Shown here: one piece after another, positions 42,312 through 52,920 of the stretch | How the letters are laid out: every line of letters starts with the position of its first letter | Position numbering within the stretch: the stretch's first letter is position 1 | From: Ascoidea asiatica | Lineage: Eukaryota; Ascomycota; Saccharomycetes; Ascoideales; Ascoideaceae | Assembly (NCBI GenBank): GCA_001600695.1 | Contig: BCKQ01000003.1 | Location: 1,207,040 to 1,271,039 of the forward strand | DNA: 64,000 nucleotides | Direction of reading: 5' to 3' | Program-made: the position numbers and the translations under genes | The notes under the pieces: model-generated | The model's input: only the letters and a program-made list of their open reading frames with translations | Databases searched by the model: none | Told to the model about the DNA's origin: nothing

Positions 42312-43802
42312 TTAATAAATATTTAAAATTTTTTTACCAATTACATTATCCCAATTTTGATCCCATCTATTTAAAGATTCTATCATTGCACCTTTCTTTA
42401 AAGAATTATAAAGATTATCATCAGTTACAATTTTTAAAATATTTTTAAATAAATCCATTGGAATTTGATTAATTGATAAACCATTAATATTATCTTTAAT
42501 AAGTTCATTTAAAGATTTAAAATTTAAAGCAATTACTGGAATTCCAGAACCAAACATATCTAAAATTTTCATTGGTAAATCTAAACCAGAAGATGAAGTA
42601 TGTAAAGAAATACCTAAATCTACTAAAGATAAAATTTTTGAATAATCTTCATAAGATAACCAAAAATTTTTTATAATTATATTTTTTGAAAATTTTAATG
42701 AAATTATAGACTTATTGAATTGAGATTGTAATGGACCTTTACCAGTTACAATTAAATATAATTTTGGTAAATATGGGGTATTATTATTATTATTATTATT
42801 TTTATTATCATTATTGGTAGGATTAAATTTTTTATAATAATTTATATAATAAGTATCATATAATTTTAGAGCATTTAAAAGTAAATTAAAATCTTCATCT
42901 GGAGTAAAAGAAGTTGAAGAGAATAAAATTTTATCTTTTTTAAAATTAAAATTTGAATTTAGAATTTCTGAATTTTTAAAAATATAATCAAATTTTGAAG
43001 AAGTTGAATTATTAATAGTATTTAATTTAGTTTCAATATTTTCAATTGGAGTAAATTGATTTGAAGGTTTATCATATAATACTAAAATTTTATTTTTATC
43101 AAATTTAAATGAATTTATTAAAAATTTTTTTAAATTTTCAGTAACAGTTAAATTATAATTTGAAAATCTTCCAAGAAATAATTCATAAAATTTAGATAAT
43201 TTAACTAATGGATGATTTAAATTATTATTATATTTTAAAGATAAAATTGTATATGCTAAATTATGCCAATCTATAATTAATTGAGTTGAATTTGAGAAAA
43301 TTTTTATAAATATTAAAACTATTAAAAAAATTGGAATTGAAGGTGGATTTTGAATTAAAATATAATTAATTTCATTATTTTTTTTAAAATTTAATAATAA
43401 TTTAAATATGAAAAAAATTTGAAATATAATTTTTTTAAGAATATAAATTAAATTTATTTCATTTTTTTTTTTAATATATATTGGAATATTATTAATTGAA
43501 ATATTAATATTATTTAATAAATTAACAGATAAATTTGATTGTAAATAACCACAAAGTTCAACATTATAATTTTTTTTTGCAAATGATAAAGCATGATTAC
43601 ACATTCTTGGAGAATGACCTAAATCTCCAAGTACCATTATTACAACATTTTTTTTAATATTTGAATATTTATTTTTTGAAATTTTTGAAATTTTTGATGA
43701 AGATTTTAAAGAATTTGATGAATGAAAATATGGTAAGATTATGTAAAATAAAATTGGACAAAAGAGATAAAAAGCTATAAGAAATTTGACCAAGAAATGC
43801 AT
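42312..43802 (-). CDS. ALG1: Chitobiosyldiphosphodolichol beta-mannosyltransferase
   Basis: 496 residues from the ATG at 43802 (MHFLVKFLIAFYLF). The frame extends to 43919, but that upstream part starts at TTG and has no other ATG, and this start gives the standard N-terminal membrane anchor. Transfers the first mannose from GDP-Man to dolichol-PP-GlcNAc2 on the cytosolic ER face. Hallmarks: VLGDLGHSPRMCNHA, ILIQNPPSIPI, IIDWHNLAYTIL, FSSTSFTPDEDF, and the GT4 donor site LHTSSSGLDLPMKILDMFG with its conserved acidic residues. A poly-Asn insertion lies near 375-390. Length is a little above S. cerevisiae Alg1 (449). Confidence 0.96.
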   Translation of the reverse strand: MHFLVKFLIAFYLFCPILFYIILPYFHSSNSLKSSSKISKISKNKYSNIKKNVVIMVLGDLGHSPRMCNHALSFAKKNYNVELCGYLQSNLSVNLLNNINISINNIPIYIKKKNEINLIYILKKIIFQIFFIFKLLLNFKKNNEINYILIQNPPSIPIFLIVLIFIKIFSNSTQLIIDWHNLAYTILSLKYNNNLNHPLVKLSKFYELFLGRFSNYNLTVTENLKKFLINSFKFDKNKILVLYDKPSNQFTPIENIETKLNTINNSTSSKFDYIFKNSEILNSNFNFKKDKILFSSTSFTPDEDFNLLLNALKLYDTYYINYYKKFNPTNNDNKNNNNNNNTPYLPKLYLIVTGKGPLQSQFNKSIISLKFSKNIIIKNFWLSYEDYSKILSLVDLGISLHTSSSGLDLPMKILDMFGSGIPVIALNFKSLNELIKDNINGLSINQIPMDLFKNILKIVTDDNLYNSLKKGAMIESLNRWDQNWDNVIGKKILNIY

Positions 43803-43971
43803 TTTTTTTGTGGAAGTTCGGTCATGAAGAAATTTGAATATATTTAAGATTAATGAATGAATAAAGGAATTGAGTTGAAATGATTCTTTTCTCCAGGGTG
43901 ATTGATAAATTGACTTCAATTGAATTGATTAAAACAAATATCAAATAAAATAAAGGTCTAATTCAATAATT

Positions 43972-44006
43972 CAATAAACAATAAACAATAAACAATAAAC
44001 AATAAA
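43972..44006. repeat. CAATAAA tandem repeat, five copies
   Basis: Five perfect copies of a 7-bp unit about 170 bp upstream of the ALG1 start codon. Confidence 0.95.
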
Positions 44007-44097
44007 CAAAATTAAGCGCTGTCAGAAATCAAAATAAAATAAAAAGAAGATTACGTAATGCGGTTTGAGAAGTGGTTTCCGCGGCAGTGGATCCTAG

Positions 44098-44108
44098 CGG
44101 TATATCCG
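44098..44108. promoter_or_regulatory. Candidate Zn2Cys6 site CGG-N5-CCG
   Basis: CGGTATATCCG lies between the divergent ALG1 and aspartyl protease genes, with further CGG and CCG triplets within 45 bp (for example CGG near 44061, CCGCGG near 44079). Inverted CGG triplets are the classic target of fungal zinc-cluster regulators. Only the sequence match supports this. Confidence 0.25.
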
Positions 44109-44200
44109 TTGCGGATCTGATTTGTGGAGTGAAACTTTTAATTCAAATTGAAATAAAACAGAAATTGAAACAAATGTGAAATGAAAAGAAATGTTTATTT

Positions 44201-44230
44201 TGTTATTGTTATTGTTATTGTTATTGTTAT
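44201..44230. repeat. TGTTAT tandem repeat, five copies
   Basis: Five perfect hexanucleotide units in the ALG1-protease spacer. Confidence 0.95.
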
Positions 44231-44795
44231 TAATGAAATAGAGAATATATGAAGTAAAACATAGACAAGTATGTTGATTGGAAGTTGTTAATGGTTATTG
44301 AATGATGGGTGAATATGTTTCATGAGTGTAGAATATACATAAATAATAATATTATACTCTATTTGGTGGTTTTCTCTTTTATATACTTTATCTATTAAAA
44401 TATTATCAGAAGAATATGAAAAATAATAAAGTGAGAACAAATTTATATTAATGTCTTAGCCTCATTATATTACATTAATTTAAAGAAATATATATTGAAA
44501 ATGGAATAAAGATTTTCATTTAATAACATTACGTAATTAGATAATTATAATCTCAATTTGGAATAATTTCATAAAAATAACTACTTTTACTTTATTATAA
44601 TATAATATGAATATAAATAAATAATATACTGTATATATATATGAAAGATTTCCTAAAATGACAATGAATGGAAATATATGAAACTTAAAAAGTTTATATA
44701 TATAATAGATGAATTTCATAAATAAAAATGAATATAAATTAAAATGTATTTAACATATTTCAAAATAAATTGAGTAAATAATTAATTAGGAAGAA

Positions 44796-44825
44796 TTGAA
44801 TTGAATTGAATTGAATTGAATTGAA
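44796..44825. repeat. TTGAA tandem repeat, six copies, abutting a start codon
   Basis: Six perfect 5-bp copies end one base before the aspartyl protease ATG, so they form the proximal 5'UTR. Copy-number change would alter leader length but not the protein. Confidence 0.95.
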
Positions 44826-44826
44826 A

Positions 44827-46182
44827 ATGTTTAAATTTATATCATTAATATCATTAATTACTTTATTTTCATTATTTTATTCAATTGTAAATTCATTATA
44901 TTTACCAAATAAATTAATTTCAAATACAATTAATAATAAAGTTAAAGAAATTAAATCATTTTCATTAGATTTTCAAGTAAGTAAAAGAAATAACAAAAGA
45001 AATAACAAAAGAAATAATAATTATAATGAAAATTATTTAGAAAGTAGTTTAAATTATAGTGGATTTATTTATAAAGCAAATTTATTAATTGGTACACCAT
45101 TTCAAGAAATTCAAGTTACTATAGATACAGGATCATCAGATTTATGGGTTAATACAATTGAAAATCCAAATATTTTAAATTTAAATAATAAATCTGAAAT
45201 TTTTTATAATAATGAATCAAGTTCATATAAAGAAATTTCTGGAGTTGAAGAATTTTATATAAATTATGCAGATTCTACATTTTCATCAGGTAATTGGAGT
45301 AAAGAAACTATTCAATTAGGTAATGGTAACAGTAATTATAAGATTGAAAATTTTATATTTGGATCAGTTAAATTATCAAATTCTTCAAGTAATGGAATGT
45401 TAGGTATTGGATTAAAAAATAATGAAGTTAAAGATAATAAATATGATAATTTTCCAATAAGATTAAAAAAAGAAAATTATATTAATAAAATTCTTTATTC
45501 AGTTTATTTAAATAATGAAACAAATTCAGGTAATATAATTTTTGGTGGTATTGATTTAAAAAAAATGAGTAATGAATATATTACTTTACCAATAATTTAT
45601 GCAGATTATTATGATGTTTATGAATTGACAAAAGATGGATTAAAATCATTTTTTATTCAACTTGATAATATTACAATCACCAATGATAGTGATAATATTA
45701 CTTTAAATAGTAATGGTAGTAATGGTAGTAATGATAGTAATGATAGTAGATTTTTAAATAATTCAAAAGGACCTGCATTAATTGATACTGGAGCAGCAGT
45801 TTTTTATGCACCAACAAATGTTTTAGAACAAGTTGGAAATTTTTTAGGTAATTCAGTTACATATAATTTAAATTATGAAGGATATTCAGGAAAATGTGAA
45901 GATTTAAATAAATTTTTAAATTATAAATTTGAATTTAATTTTAATGGTATAATTTTAAAAATTTCATTTCTTGATTTTATTTATAATTTAAATGATATTG
46001 ATTCAAATGAAGATTCTAATTATTGTTTATTTGCAATGCTTAATAATCCATATTCACAAGATTATACATTTGGTGATATTTTTATTAGAAATTCATATTG
46101 TATTTTTGATTTAGAAAATTATCAAATTACTTTATCTCAATTAGTTAAATCAAGTGATTCAAATATTGTTGAATCACTTTAA
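44827..46182 (+). CDS. Secreted aspartyl protease, yapsin/candidapepsin type
   Basis: 451 residues from the ATG at 44827; an upstream in-frame TTG is not a normal yeast start. A signal peptide covers about 1-23. The propeptide ends at a triple Kex2-type cluster (KRNNKRNNKR, 53-62). The catalytic aspartates are Asp100 in VTIDTGSSDLW and Asp320 in ALIDTGAAVF. The flap is YADSTFSSG. NGMLGIGL and the late GDIFIRNSYCIFDLE are family marks. Two Cys near the C-terminal lobe likely form its disulfide. There is no hydrophobic GPI-type tail, so a soluble secreted enzyme rather than a wall-anchored yapsin is inferred. Gly/Ser/Asn/Asp repeats occupy the 290-310 loop. Confidence 0.92.
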   Translation: MFKFISLISLITLFSLFYSIVNSLYLPNKLISNTINNKVKEIKSFSLDFQVSKRNNKRNNKRNNNYNENYLESSLNYSGFIYKANLLIGTPFQEIQVTIDTGSSDLWVNTIENPNILNLNNKSEIFYNNESSSYKEISGVEEFYINYADSTFSSGNWSKETIQLGNGNSNYKIENFIFGSVKLSNSSSNGMLGIGLKNNEVKDNKYDNFPIRLKKENYINKILYSVYLNNETNSGNIIFGGIDLKKMSNEYITLPIIYADYYDVYELTKDGLKSFFIQLDNITITNDSDNITLNSNGSNGSNDSNDSRFLNNSKGPALIDTGAAVFYAPTNVLEQVGNFLGNSVTYNLNYEGYSGKCEDLNKFLNYKFEFNFNGIILKISFLDFIYNLNDIDSNEDSNYCLFAMLNNPYSQDYTFGDIFIRNSYCIFDLENYQITLSQLVKSSDSNIVESL

Positions 46183-47211
46183 TACTTGTTTTTTTTATTT
46201 ATTATTTATTATTTATTCTTAGTCTTCTCTTTTAATAATTTTCATTTAATTCAAAATATTTTATTATAATAATAATGATGATTATAATGATTATAATGAT
46301 TATAATGATATAATTATAAGAAATATAATACTGTATACTTGTTTCATAATAGCTAAAAGGAGATTTATGTAATAGAGTAGCCATATAAATGGTCTCATTA
46401 AAACCATGTGATAGTTTTAAATATGCATTTAGATCCGTGACATTATATCCTTACCAAGGAATACCTTCAAAAGCAATGGTTAAATATCCACACTGCGGCA
46501 TTTTGGGATTATTCCAGACCACCCGGACCACTCGGACCACCTCCAGACCCCTAGTGCTACAGACCCACACCTCCGGTAAATAAAGAACAACACATCAACA
46601 CAACAACACATCTACCAGTATCACCACTACTGTAACTACTCCCACCACCACCACAACTTTCACAACTTTCACAACTTTCACTTGTTGTAATTATGTTCTG
46701 ATTACGTATCCAGTCACGTGTCTCGCATTACAAAACAAGAAAGAAGAAAGAAGAAAGAAGAAACTGGAAACAACACAGCCAAAGGAAATTCAAACATAAT
46801 TCAATCTGAGACTGAGTCTTCTTTTCATTTCTGTAAAACTAATCAATAATATCAATATCAATATCAATCTGACAAAAAGGGAATATTCAATAATCAATAA
46901 TCAATAATCAATAATTAATAATTAATTCAATTCATAATATAATAATATAATAATATAATATAATAGAACTAATATAATATATTCAATTTGTTATAGACCT
47001 TTATATTCACTTCATATCTTCACATTTAAATATATAAATATATATCTTTCTTGTTATTGTATTATATATTTCCTTAAAAAATCTATAATTAATCCATATA
47101 AACATAGTACATAATACATAATATATAATATATAATATATAATATATAATAAAATATAAAATAATAAAAAAATAATAAAAAAATAAAAATCATATACAAA
47201 TATATATAAAA
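46183..47211. other. Intergenic between the protease and TPD3
   Basis: 1.0 kb. TGATTATAA repeats lie near 46270-46310. A GC-richer block at 46480-46720 contains GGACCAC and CACAACTTT repeats; an ORF at 46389-46583 overlaps it and is not recognisable. AGAAGAA and ATCAAT short repeats follow, then TATAAT-rich DNA before TPD3. Confidence 0.5.
46652..46678. repeat. CACAACTTT tandem repeat, three copies
   Basis: Three perfect 9-bp units in the GC-richer part of the protease-TPD3 spacer. Confidence 0.95.
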
Positions 47212-48294
47212 ATGGATCAAGATCAATCTGAAATATCCAATTCAAATTCAAATTCTAATGCTCAATCTCAACTGATAACTCCTCCAGTACCTGATGCACT
47301 TCTAAATTCTGAAAATATTACAAATTCAAATACAAATTTAAATAATGATTCAATCTCAAGTAATAATTCATTATCTTTTCCTGATCCAAATAATAATATT
47401 GAAAATAATAATATTGAAAATCATGATATGAATGAAAATATTATTAATAATATCACTAATGAAAACAATAATGAAATTAATAATAACAACAATAACAATA
47501 ACAATAACAATAACAATAATATTGCTGATATATTTTTTCCATTGGCTTTATTAATGGATGAATTAAAACATGAAGATATTCAAACAAGAGTAAATGCAAC
47601 TAAAAGATTAGATACAATTGCAATTGCTTTAGGTCCTGAAAGAGTAAGAATTGAATTAATTCCATTTTTAAAAGATGTTGCTCAAGATGATGAAGAAGAA
47701 ATTTTTTCAATTTTAGCAGAAAAATTAAATTCAAATTTTTTAAATTATTTAGGTGGTCCAATTTTTGCAAATTTATTATTTCCAATCTTACAAATTTTTT
47801 GTTCAATGGAAGAACCTATTATTAGAGATAAAGCAATAAATTCATTAAATAATATTTGTAAAAAAATTTCAATAAAACAAATAAATTCTGATTTTTTAAA
47901 ATTAATTAATCATTTATCAAAAGCTGAATGGTTCTCTTCAAGAGTTTCTTCTTCTGGTTTATTTATTTCTGTTTTAATTAGAGTTGATTCAATTAAAAGA
48001 AAAAATTTATTAAGTGCATATTTAAAATTAATTCAAGATGATTCTCCAATGGTTAAAAGAGCTGCTGCAACTAATTTACCTCCTTTAATTGATTCTTTAT
48101 CTCTTTTACAAAAAAAATTTAATAAAAATTCAAAAATTTCTTTAATTAATAATAATAATAATATTAATAATAATAAAGATATTAAAGATATTAAAGATAT
48201 TAAAGATTCTACAAATTCAAAAGATTTAAAAAATTTAAAAATCTCAAAAGATTCAAAAGATTTAAAAGATAATAATAGTAATGATATATCAAAT

Positions 48295-48331
<37 letters not shown>

Positions 48332-49380
48332 TAATTGATCCATCAAATAATAATGATTGGGAATTAATTTTTCAAATGTTTAATTCTTTAACAAATGATG
48401 ATCAAGATTCTGTTAAATTTTTATCTGTTGATGTTTTAATATCAATTTTAAAATTTTTTAATATTTATAAAAAAGATTTATCACATAATCAAGATTTACT
48501 TGAAATTTTTTTAAAATTATCAAATGATGAAAGTTGGAGAGTTAGATATATGATAAGTGATAAATTTTATAAAATTTCTAAATTTTTTAAATATTCTGAT
48601 GAAATTATTATAAAATTAATTAAAATTTTTTTAAATTTAATGCAAGATAATGAAGCTGAAGTTAGAAAAGCAATTTCAAAACAATTACCATTTTTTTGTA
48701 AATTAATACCTTCAAGAGATTTAATTTTAAATTCAATAATTTTTCATGTTGTTCAATTAGCTAATGATAAAGATGAATCTGTTAGATCTTCTTTAGCAAG
48801 TGTTATTACAGGTTTATGTCCTTTATTAGGTAAAAATCATACAATTTCTTCTTTAGTACCAATTTTTTTATTAATGTTAAAAGATGAATTTCCTGATGTT
48901 AGATTAAATATTATTTCTCAATTAACTATAGTTAATGAAGTTATTGGTATAAAATTATTATCAAATAATTTATTACCTGCAATTACTGAATTAGCAAAAG
49001 ATAAACAATGGAGAGTAAGATTAGCAATTATTAAACATATTCCATTATTAGCAAAACAATTAGGTATAAATTATTTTAATAAAGAATTAGGTTCATTATC
49101 AATTTCTTGGTTATGGGATTCAGTTTATTCAATTAGAGAAGCTGCAGTTTTAAATTTAAAAAAATTAACAGAAATTTTTGGACCAAAATGGGCAAAAATT
49201 GAAATTATTGATAAAATTTTATCTAATGAAATTTTAAATAATTTTAAAACTCAAAATCCAGAATTTTTTACAAATAATGGTGAATCAAATCAAAATCAAG
49301 TTCATGATGAAATTAATCAAAATAAAAATTTAAATAATAATACAAATAATAATAATAATATTAATCAAGAAATTAATAAT

Positions 49381-49414
<34 letters not shown>

Positions 49415-50103
49415 TTGATAATGAAGATATGGAAAATGAAAATTATGAAGAATTAAGTACATCATTAATGAATAATTTTATTTATAGAATTACATGTTTA
49501 TTAACATTTAAAAATTTAACATTAGCATTAATTGATGGTAAAGAAATTATTATAAAAGATATTTTACCATATGTTTTAAAAATGGGAGATGATGAAGTTG
49601 CAAATATTAGATTTAATTCTTCAAAAACTTTATTAACAATTACACAAGTTTTATTAAATAAAATTCCAAAAGATATTGAAAAAAATGAAGAAAATATTTT
49701 TGGTAATAATATTAAGATTAATAAAGATTTAGATTTAGATTTAGATTATAATAAAAATGAAAATGAATATATTGATGAAGATGATGAAAAATTAGATGAT
49801 GAAGAAGATGAAGATGAAGAATTATTTAAAAGAAAAGAAGAATTAAGTAGTATAAAAGTTGCAAATGATAGTGAAGAAGATATTAAAAATTATTTAAATA
49901 TTATAAATTCACAAATTATACCAAAATTAATAAATTTATCAAATGATACAGATGTTGATGTTAGATTTTTTACAAATAAAAGTTTATCAGATGTTCAAAT
50001 TATTTTATCAGAATTTGAAAATAATAATAATAATAATAATAATATTGTAACAGAAGATAAAAAAATGAATGAAAATTCAAAAATTGAATCAATTTCTAAA
50101 TAA
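47212..50103 (+). CDS. TPD3: PP2A regulatory (scaffold) subunit A
   Basis: 963 residues. HEAT-repeat scaffold that joins the PP2A catalytic and B subunits. After a Ser/Asn-rich leader with poly-Asn (about 1-105) the HEAT array starts at IADIFFPLALLMDELKHEDI and continues with TRVNATKRLDTIAIALGPER, KAEWFSSRVSSSGLF, DESWRVRYMISDKFYKI, DNEAEVRKAISKQLPFFCKL, KDESVRSSLASVI, DKQWRVRLAIIKHIPLLA and WLWDSVYSIREAAVLNLKKL, all typical of PR65/Tpd3. It is about half again as long as S. cerevisiae Tpd3 (635) because Asn- and Lys/Asp-rich inserts split the repeats near 300-375 and 680-750, and an acidic insert lies near 845-885. Function is expected to be conserved. Confidence 0.95.
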
Positions 50104-50499
50104 AAAAAACAAAACTAATAGTTTATTATTTTAATTTATTGCTAATCATTTTATATTATTTATGAAAATTATGAAAATTATGAAAATTATTATTTCAATT
50201 TTTTTTATAAATCATATCATATATATATTTTATTTTGCTTTTTTATAAAATTTATCTTATCTTTAACTTGTTTTTATCAATTTAGTCTCTTTGTTTTTTT
50301 TAACTTATCTATATTTTTATCTATGATTAAAGTCAATTTCTACCAGAATTTACAATCTATTTATTCATTTATTTATCTAATTATTTATTTATTTATTTAT
50401 TTCCATAAAATTAATCAATTAATTTCTTATTAACCTTAACCTATTGCAGTTTTTGTAATTTCCTTGAGACCACTTAAACGGGTGTTTTATAAACAGAGA
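50104..50499. other. 3' flank of TPD3
   Basis: AT-rich with ATGAAAATT and TTTAT repeats. No gene seen. Confidence 0.5.
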
Positions 50500-50645
50500 G
50501 AGCCTGTTAAAGTGACGTCATTATCATAAAACAGGGCTCTATTAATTGATCACATGTTTATAAGAAGCCATTTGTTTGGTTTTTTTTTTGAATTTCAACT
50601 ACCGTACATAAAACAACACGTGGTGTTACCATATTACATATTTTT
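50500..50645 (+). repeat. Direct repeat copy 1 (about 146 bp) with internal palindromes
   Basis: Shares an ordered series of blocks with 52775-52920: GAGCC-TGT, a 25-35 nt spacer, AACAGGGCTCTA, ATTAAT, TCACATG, a CCATTT block, ACAACACGTG and a final TATTAC-type block. AGAGCCTGTT and AACAGGGCTCT form an imperfect stem around a TGACGTCA palindrome. It could be a dispersed repeat or LTR relic; I do not recognise the family. Confidence 0.75.
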
Positions 50646-50879
50646 ATAAATTTTATTTTTGATAGAAATTGAAATTTTTTATTGTTAGTGCCGAATAAAC
50701 AGGTTAGAACAAAACCCATAACTGTGGTCTCCAATTAGGTGGTACTCGGGATATGGTTTAAGCAATTCAGTTCAAATTATTTATTCATATTATTGATTAA
50801 GGTTCCAGCGACATGCAGGAAGATAACCTTAATTAACCTTAAATTCTTCATGCTATGTTGAATGAGAATTTGAAACATC

Positions 50880-52400
50880 AATATCATTAACTCTTTTAAT
50901 ATTCATTATTGCTCTGGTGGCTTTACTCATAGCTTCCATATCTGTCATTAAAATAACAGGACCACGATCTGAAGTAAATTTTTCAGCAATTGAAAATCCT
51001 TTTTTTTTCTGGCATCAAAGTTTTCCGATAAATAACTCCATCTCCAATAACCTACTTGAAATCTCCATATTCACTTCTTTCATTATATCCATATTTTAAC
51101 CAACATTCCCTTAATGTTGGCACTTGTTTCCCATAAACAACTACTAATGAAGAATATTTATCTTTCAATTTTTTTTTATAATTTAATTCATTTAAAATTT
51201 TTTTGGTTCTTTTCAATGATCTATCTAAATATTCATAAGATTCTTCAAATGTTATAGGATATTGAATTTAATTTTCAATTTCATTATCCAAATCGATATT
51301 ATTATTATCATGATTAGGAAAAAGCCCATTTTGGATATTATCTTAGTTTATATTATCCATTTGAATTCTATTATAATATATTTTTCGTTTATTATTATAA
51401 TTCTCTTTATTAACTAACGGAGATAATTTATATTTAACCCAATTACCAATATTAAAAATAATCAACAATTAATTCTTCTTTTGTATCTTTATCTGTAAAG
51501 CATTTACCATCTAATGGTAAAAAAAACATAACTTTATTGCATTAAAAAATCAACCTGTGACCTTAAAATTTCATTATTTAATAATATTAAAATCTCCATA
51601 TATCATTGGTCGTGAAATATTTGGAATTGAACTTGGGACTTCAAAATAAATTAATCCTCTAATTAAATCGGGTTCTTTATTTAAAACATGATGGGGAAAT
51701 TATTCCTCCCATTGAGTGTACAAATATGAGATTTCCATTTTTTTGGTCATTTGATTTCAAATCAAAGGGGAAGGTTTTATATTTGTTATTGTTGTTAACT
51801 TCAGTTTTTGATTTTAAATTTAGAATTTTTATATTTTTATTATTTTCAATAGGTTTGAAATTGGGTCCTGTTGAAGATTTTTTGATTCTTGTTTTCTTGA
51901 AAATTTGATTATTTTAATTACTATCATTAATTTGATTGACCTTATTGACCTGGTTGATATTATTAACTTCAGTATATTTTGTATATTTAATATATTTTTG
52001 AAGTTAATCATTTTGAATAAATTTTTAAAATTCATGAACAGAACAACCACCCATTATTGAAGAAGTAGTACTTCTATCAATAGTTTTAGTATTCGAAGTA
52101 TTCAAATATTGATTATAATATTATTTATAATTTTGTATAGAATCAGTTTCTTCATATAATTCTACTTCTAATTCTCTTTCTTTTCTATTGTGTTCATTTT
52201 TATCATCATAATCTTCATCATATTCTCCTTCTTCATCTTTATTTTGATTTTTATTGTTATTGTTATTGTTATCATTTAAAAATTTATTGGAAGATAGTGT
52301 TAAAAAAGATAAATATGAACCAGAAGATAATAAATCATTTATATTTCTTGAATTGACTCGTTGGAAAAGATACAGAGCATTTGATAGAAATACTCATTTG
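50880..52400 (-). pseudogene. Decayed LCAT-type alpha/beta hydrolase (YJR098C-like)
   Basis: Minus-strand reading across three frames recovers the family's block order. These are FVHSMGG with the lipase serine motif at 51704-51721, then NKEPDLIRGLIYFEVPSSIP, MFFLPLDGKCFTDKDTKEE (near 51470-51528), NWVKYKLSPLV, SLVVVYGKQVPT, VIGDGVIYRKTLMPE with the acidic residue, and TSDRGPVILMTDMEAMSKA with the histidine position lost or altered. At least three in-frame stops and three frameshifts break it. Upstream (52140-52300) an Asp/Glu/Asn-rich segment suggests a low-complexity N-terminus. From memory, the family includes S. cerevisiae YJR098C. The gene is dead but still readable, so inactivation is fairly recent. 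It lies wholly between the two direct repeats. Confidence 0.75.
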
Positions 52401-52774
52401 ATTTAAATGATCCAATATATCTGATTGATCTGATTAATTCCTTGGAGTATAATCATTGAAATCGAATCTTGGACTTATTGGAGAAGTACCAGATTGATCA
52501 TTATTTTCTATATTAGGAATCTATTTAAATATTTACAAATTAGTTTTTTAAATTATGTACAGAACTCAATGATTTTTAAAGAACTTCTACTACAGCATGT
52601 TTTCAATATGCTAACTTTGCTCAAAAGTTCTTTCTTTCAAGGTCTTTCCAAAAAACTTTTTTTGTTAGAAAATATGAAGTTATATTGAGCAGGAAGCCAT
52701 CCAAAAACTACAATTTTCAATGGAAACTGCCCAAAGCCAGAGTACTTTGAATCTTAATTACGTAATAGCAAAAG

Positions 52775-52920
52775 GAGCCCTGTGTAATGATGTTATTTTA
52801 TAATCAAACAGGGCTCTAATTAATAGTCACATGCTAAATCGAGACCATTTATTTGGGTATTGTTTAAATTTTAGCCACGCCAAATGACAACACGTGCTGT
52901 TGTTATATTACCTATTTAGT
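52775..52920 (+). repeat. Direct repeat copy 2 (about 146 bp)
   Basis: Diverged copy of 50500-50645, same orientation, 2275 bp away. AGCCCTGT and ACAGGGCT make a perfect 8-bp stem. ACAACACGTG is shared, while the TGACGTCA core of copy 1 has become TGATGTTA. Together the copies bracket the hydrolase pseudogene. Confidence 0.75.

Larger units (their letters stand above)
43803..44826. other. Divergent promoter region, ALG1 and the aspartyl protease
   Basis: 1.0 kb. It holds three simple tandem repeats and a short GC-richer patch (44050-44130) rich in CGG and CCG triplets. A TTG-start minus ORF at 44537-44719 is chance. Confidence 0.5.

Noticed and set aside
43803-43919. N-terminal extension of the ALG1 frame
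   Set aside because: It begins at TTG with no ATG before 43802; the later start gives the normal Alg1 membrane anchor.
44052-44538. TTACGTAA motifs as a regulatory cluster
   Set aside because: Only four occur in the whole window, close to chance expectation for such AT-rich DNA.
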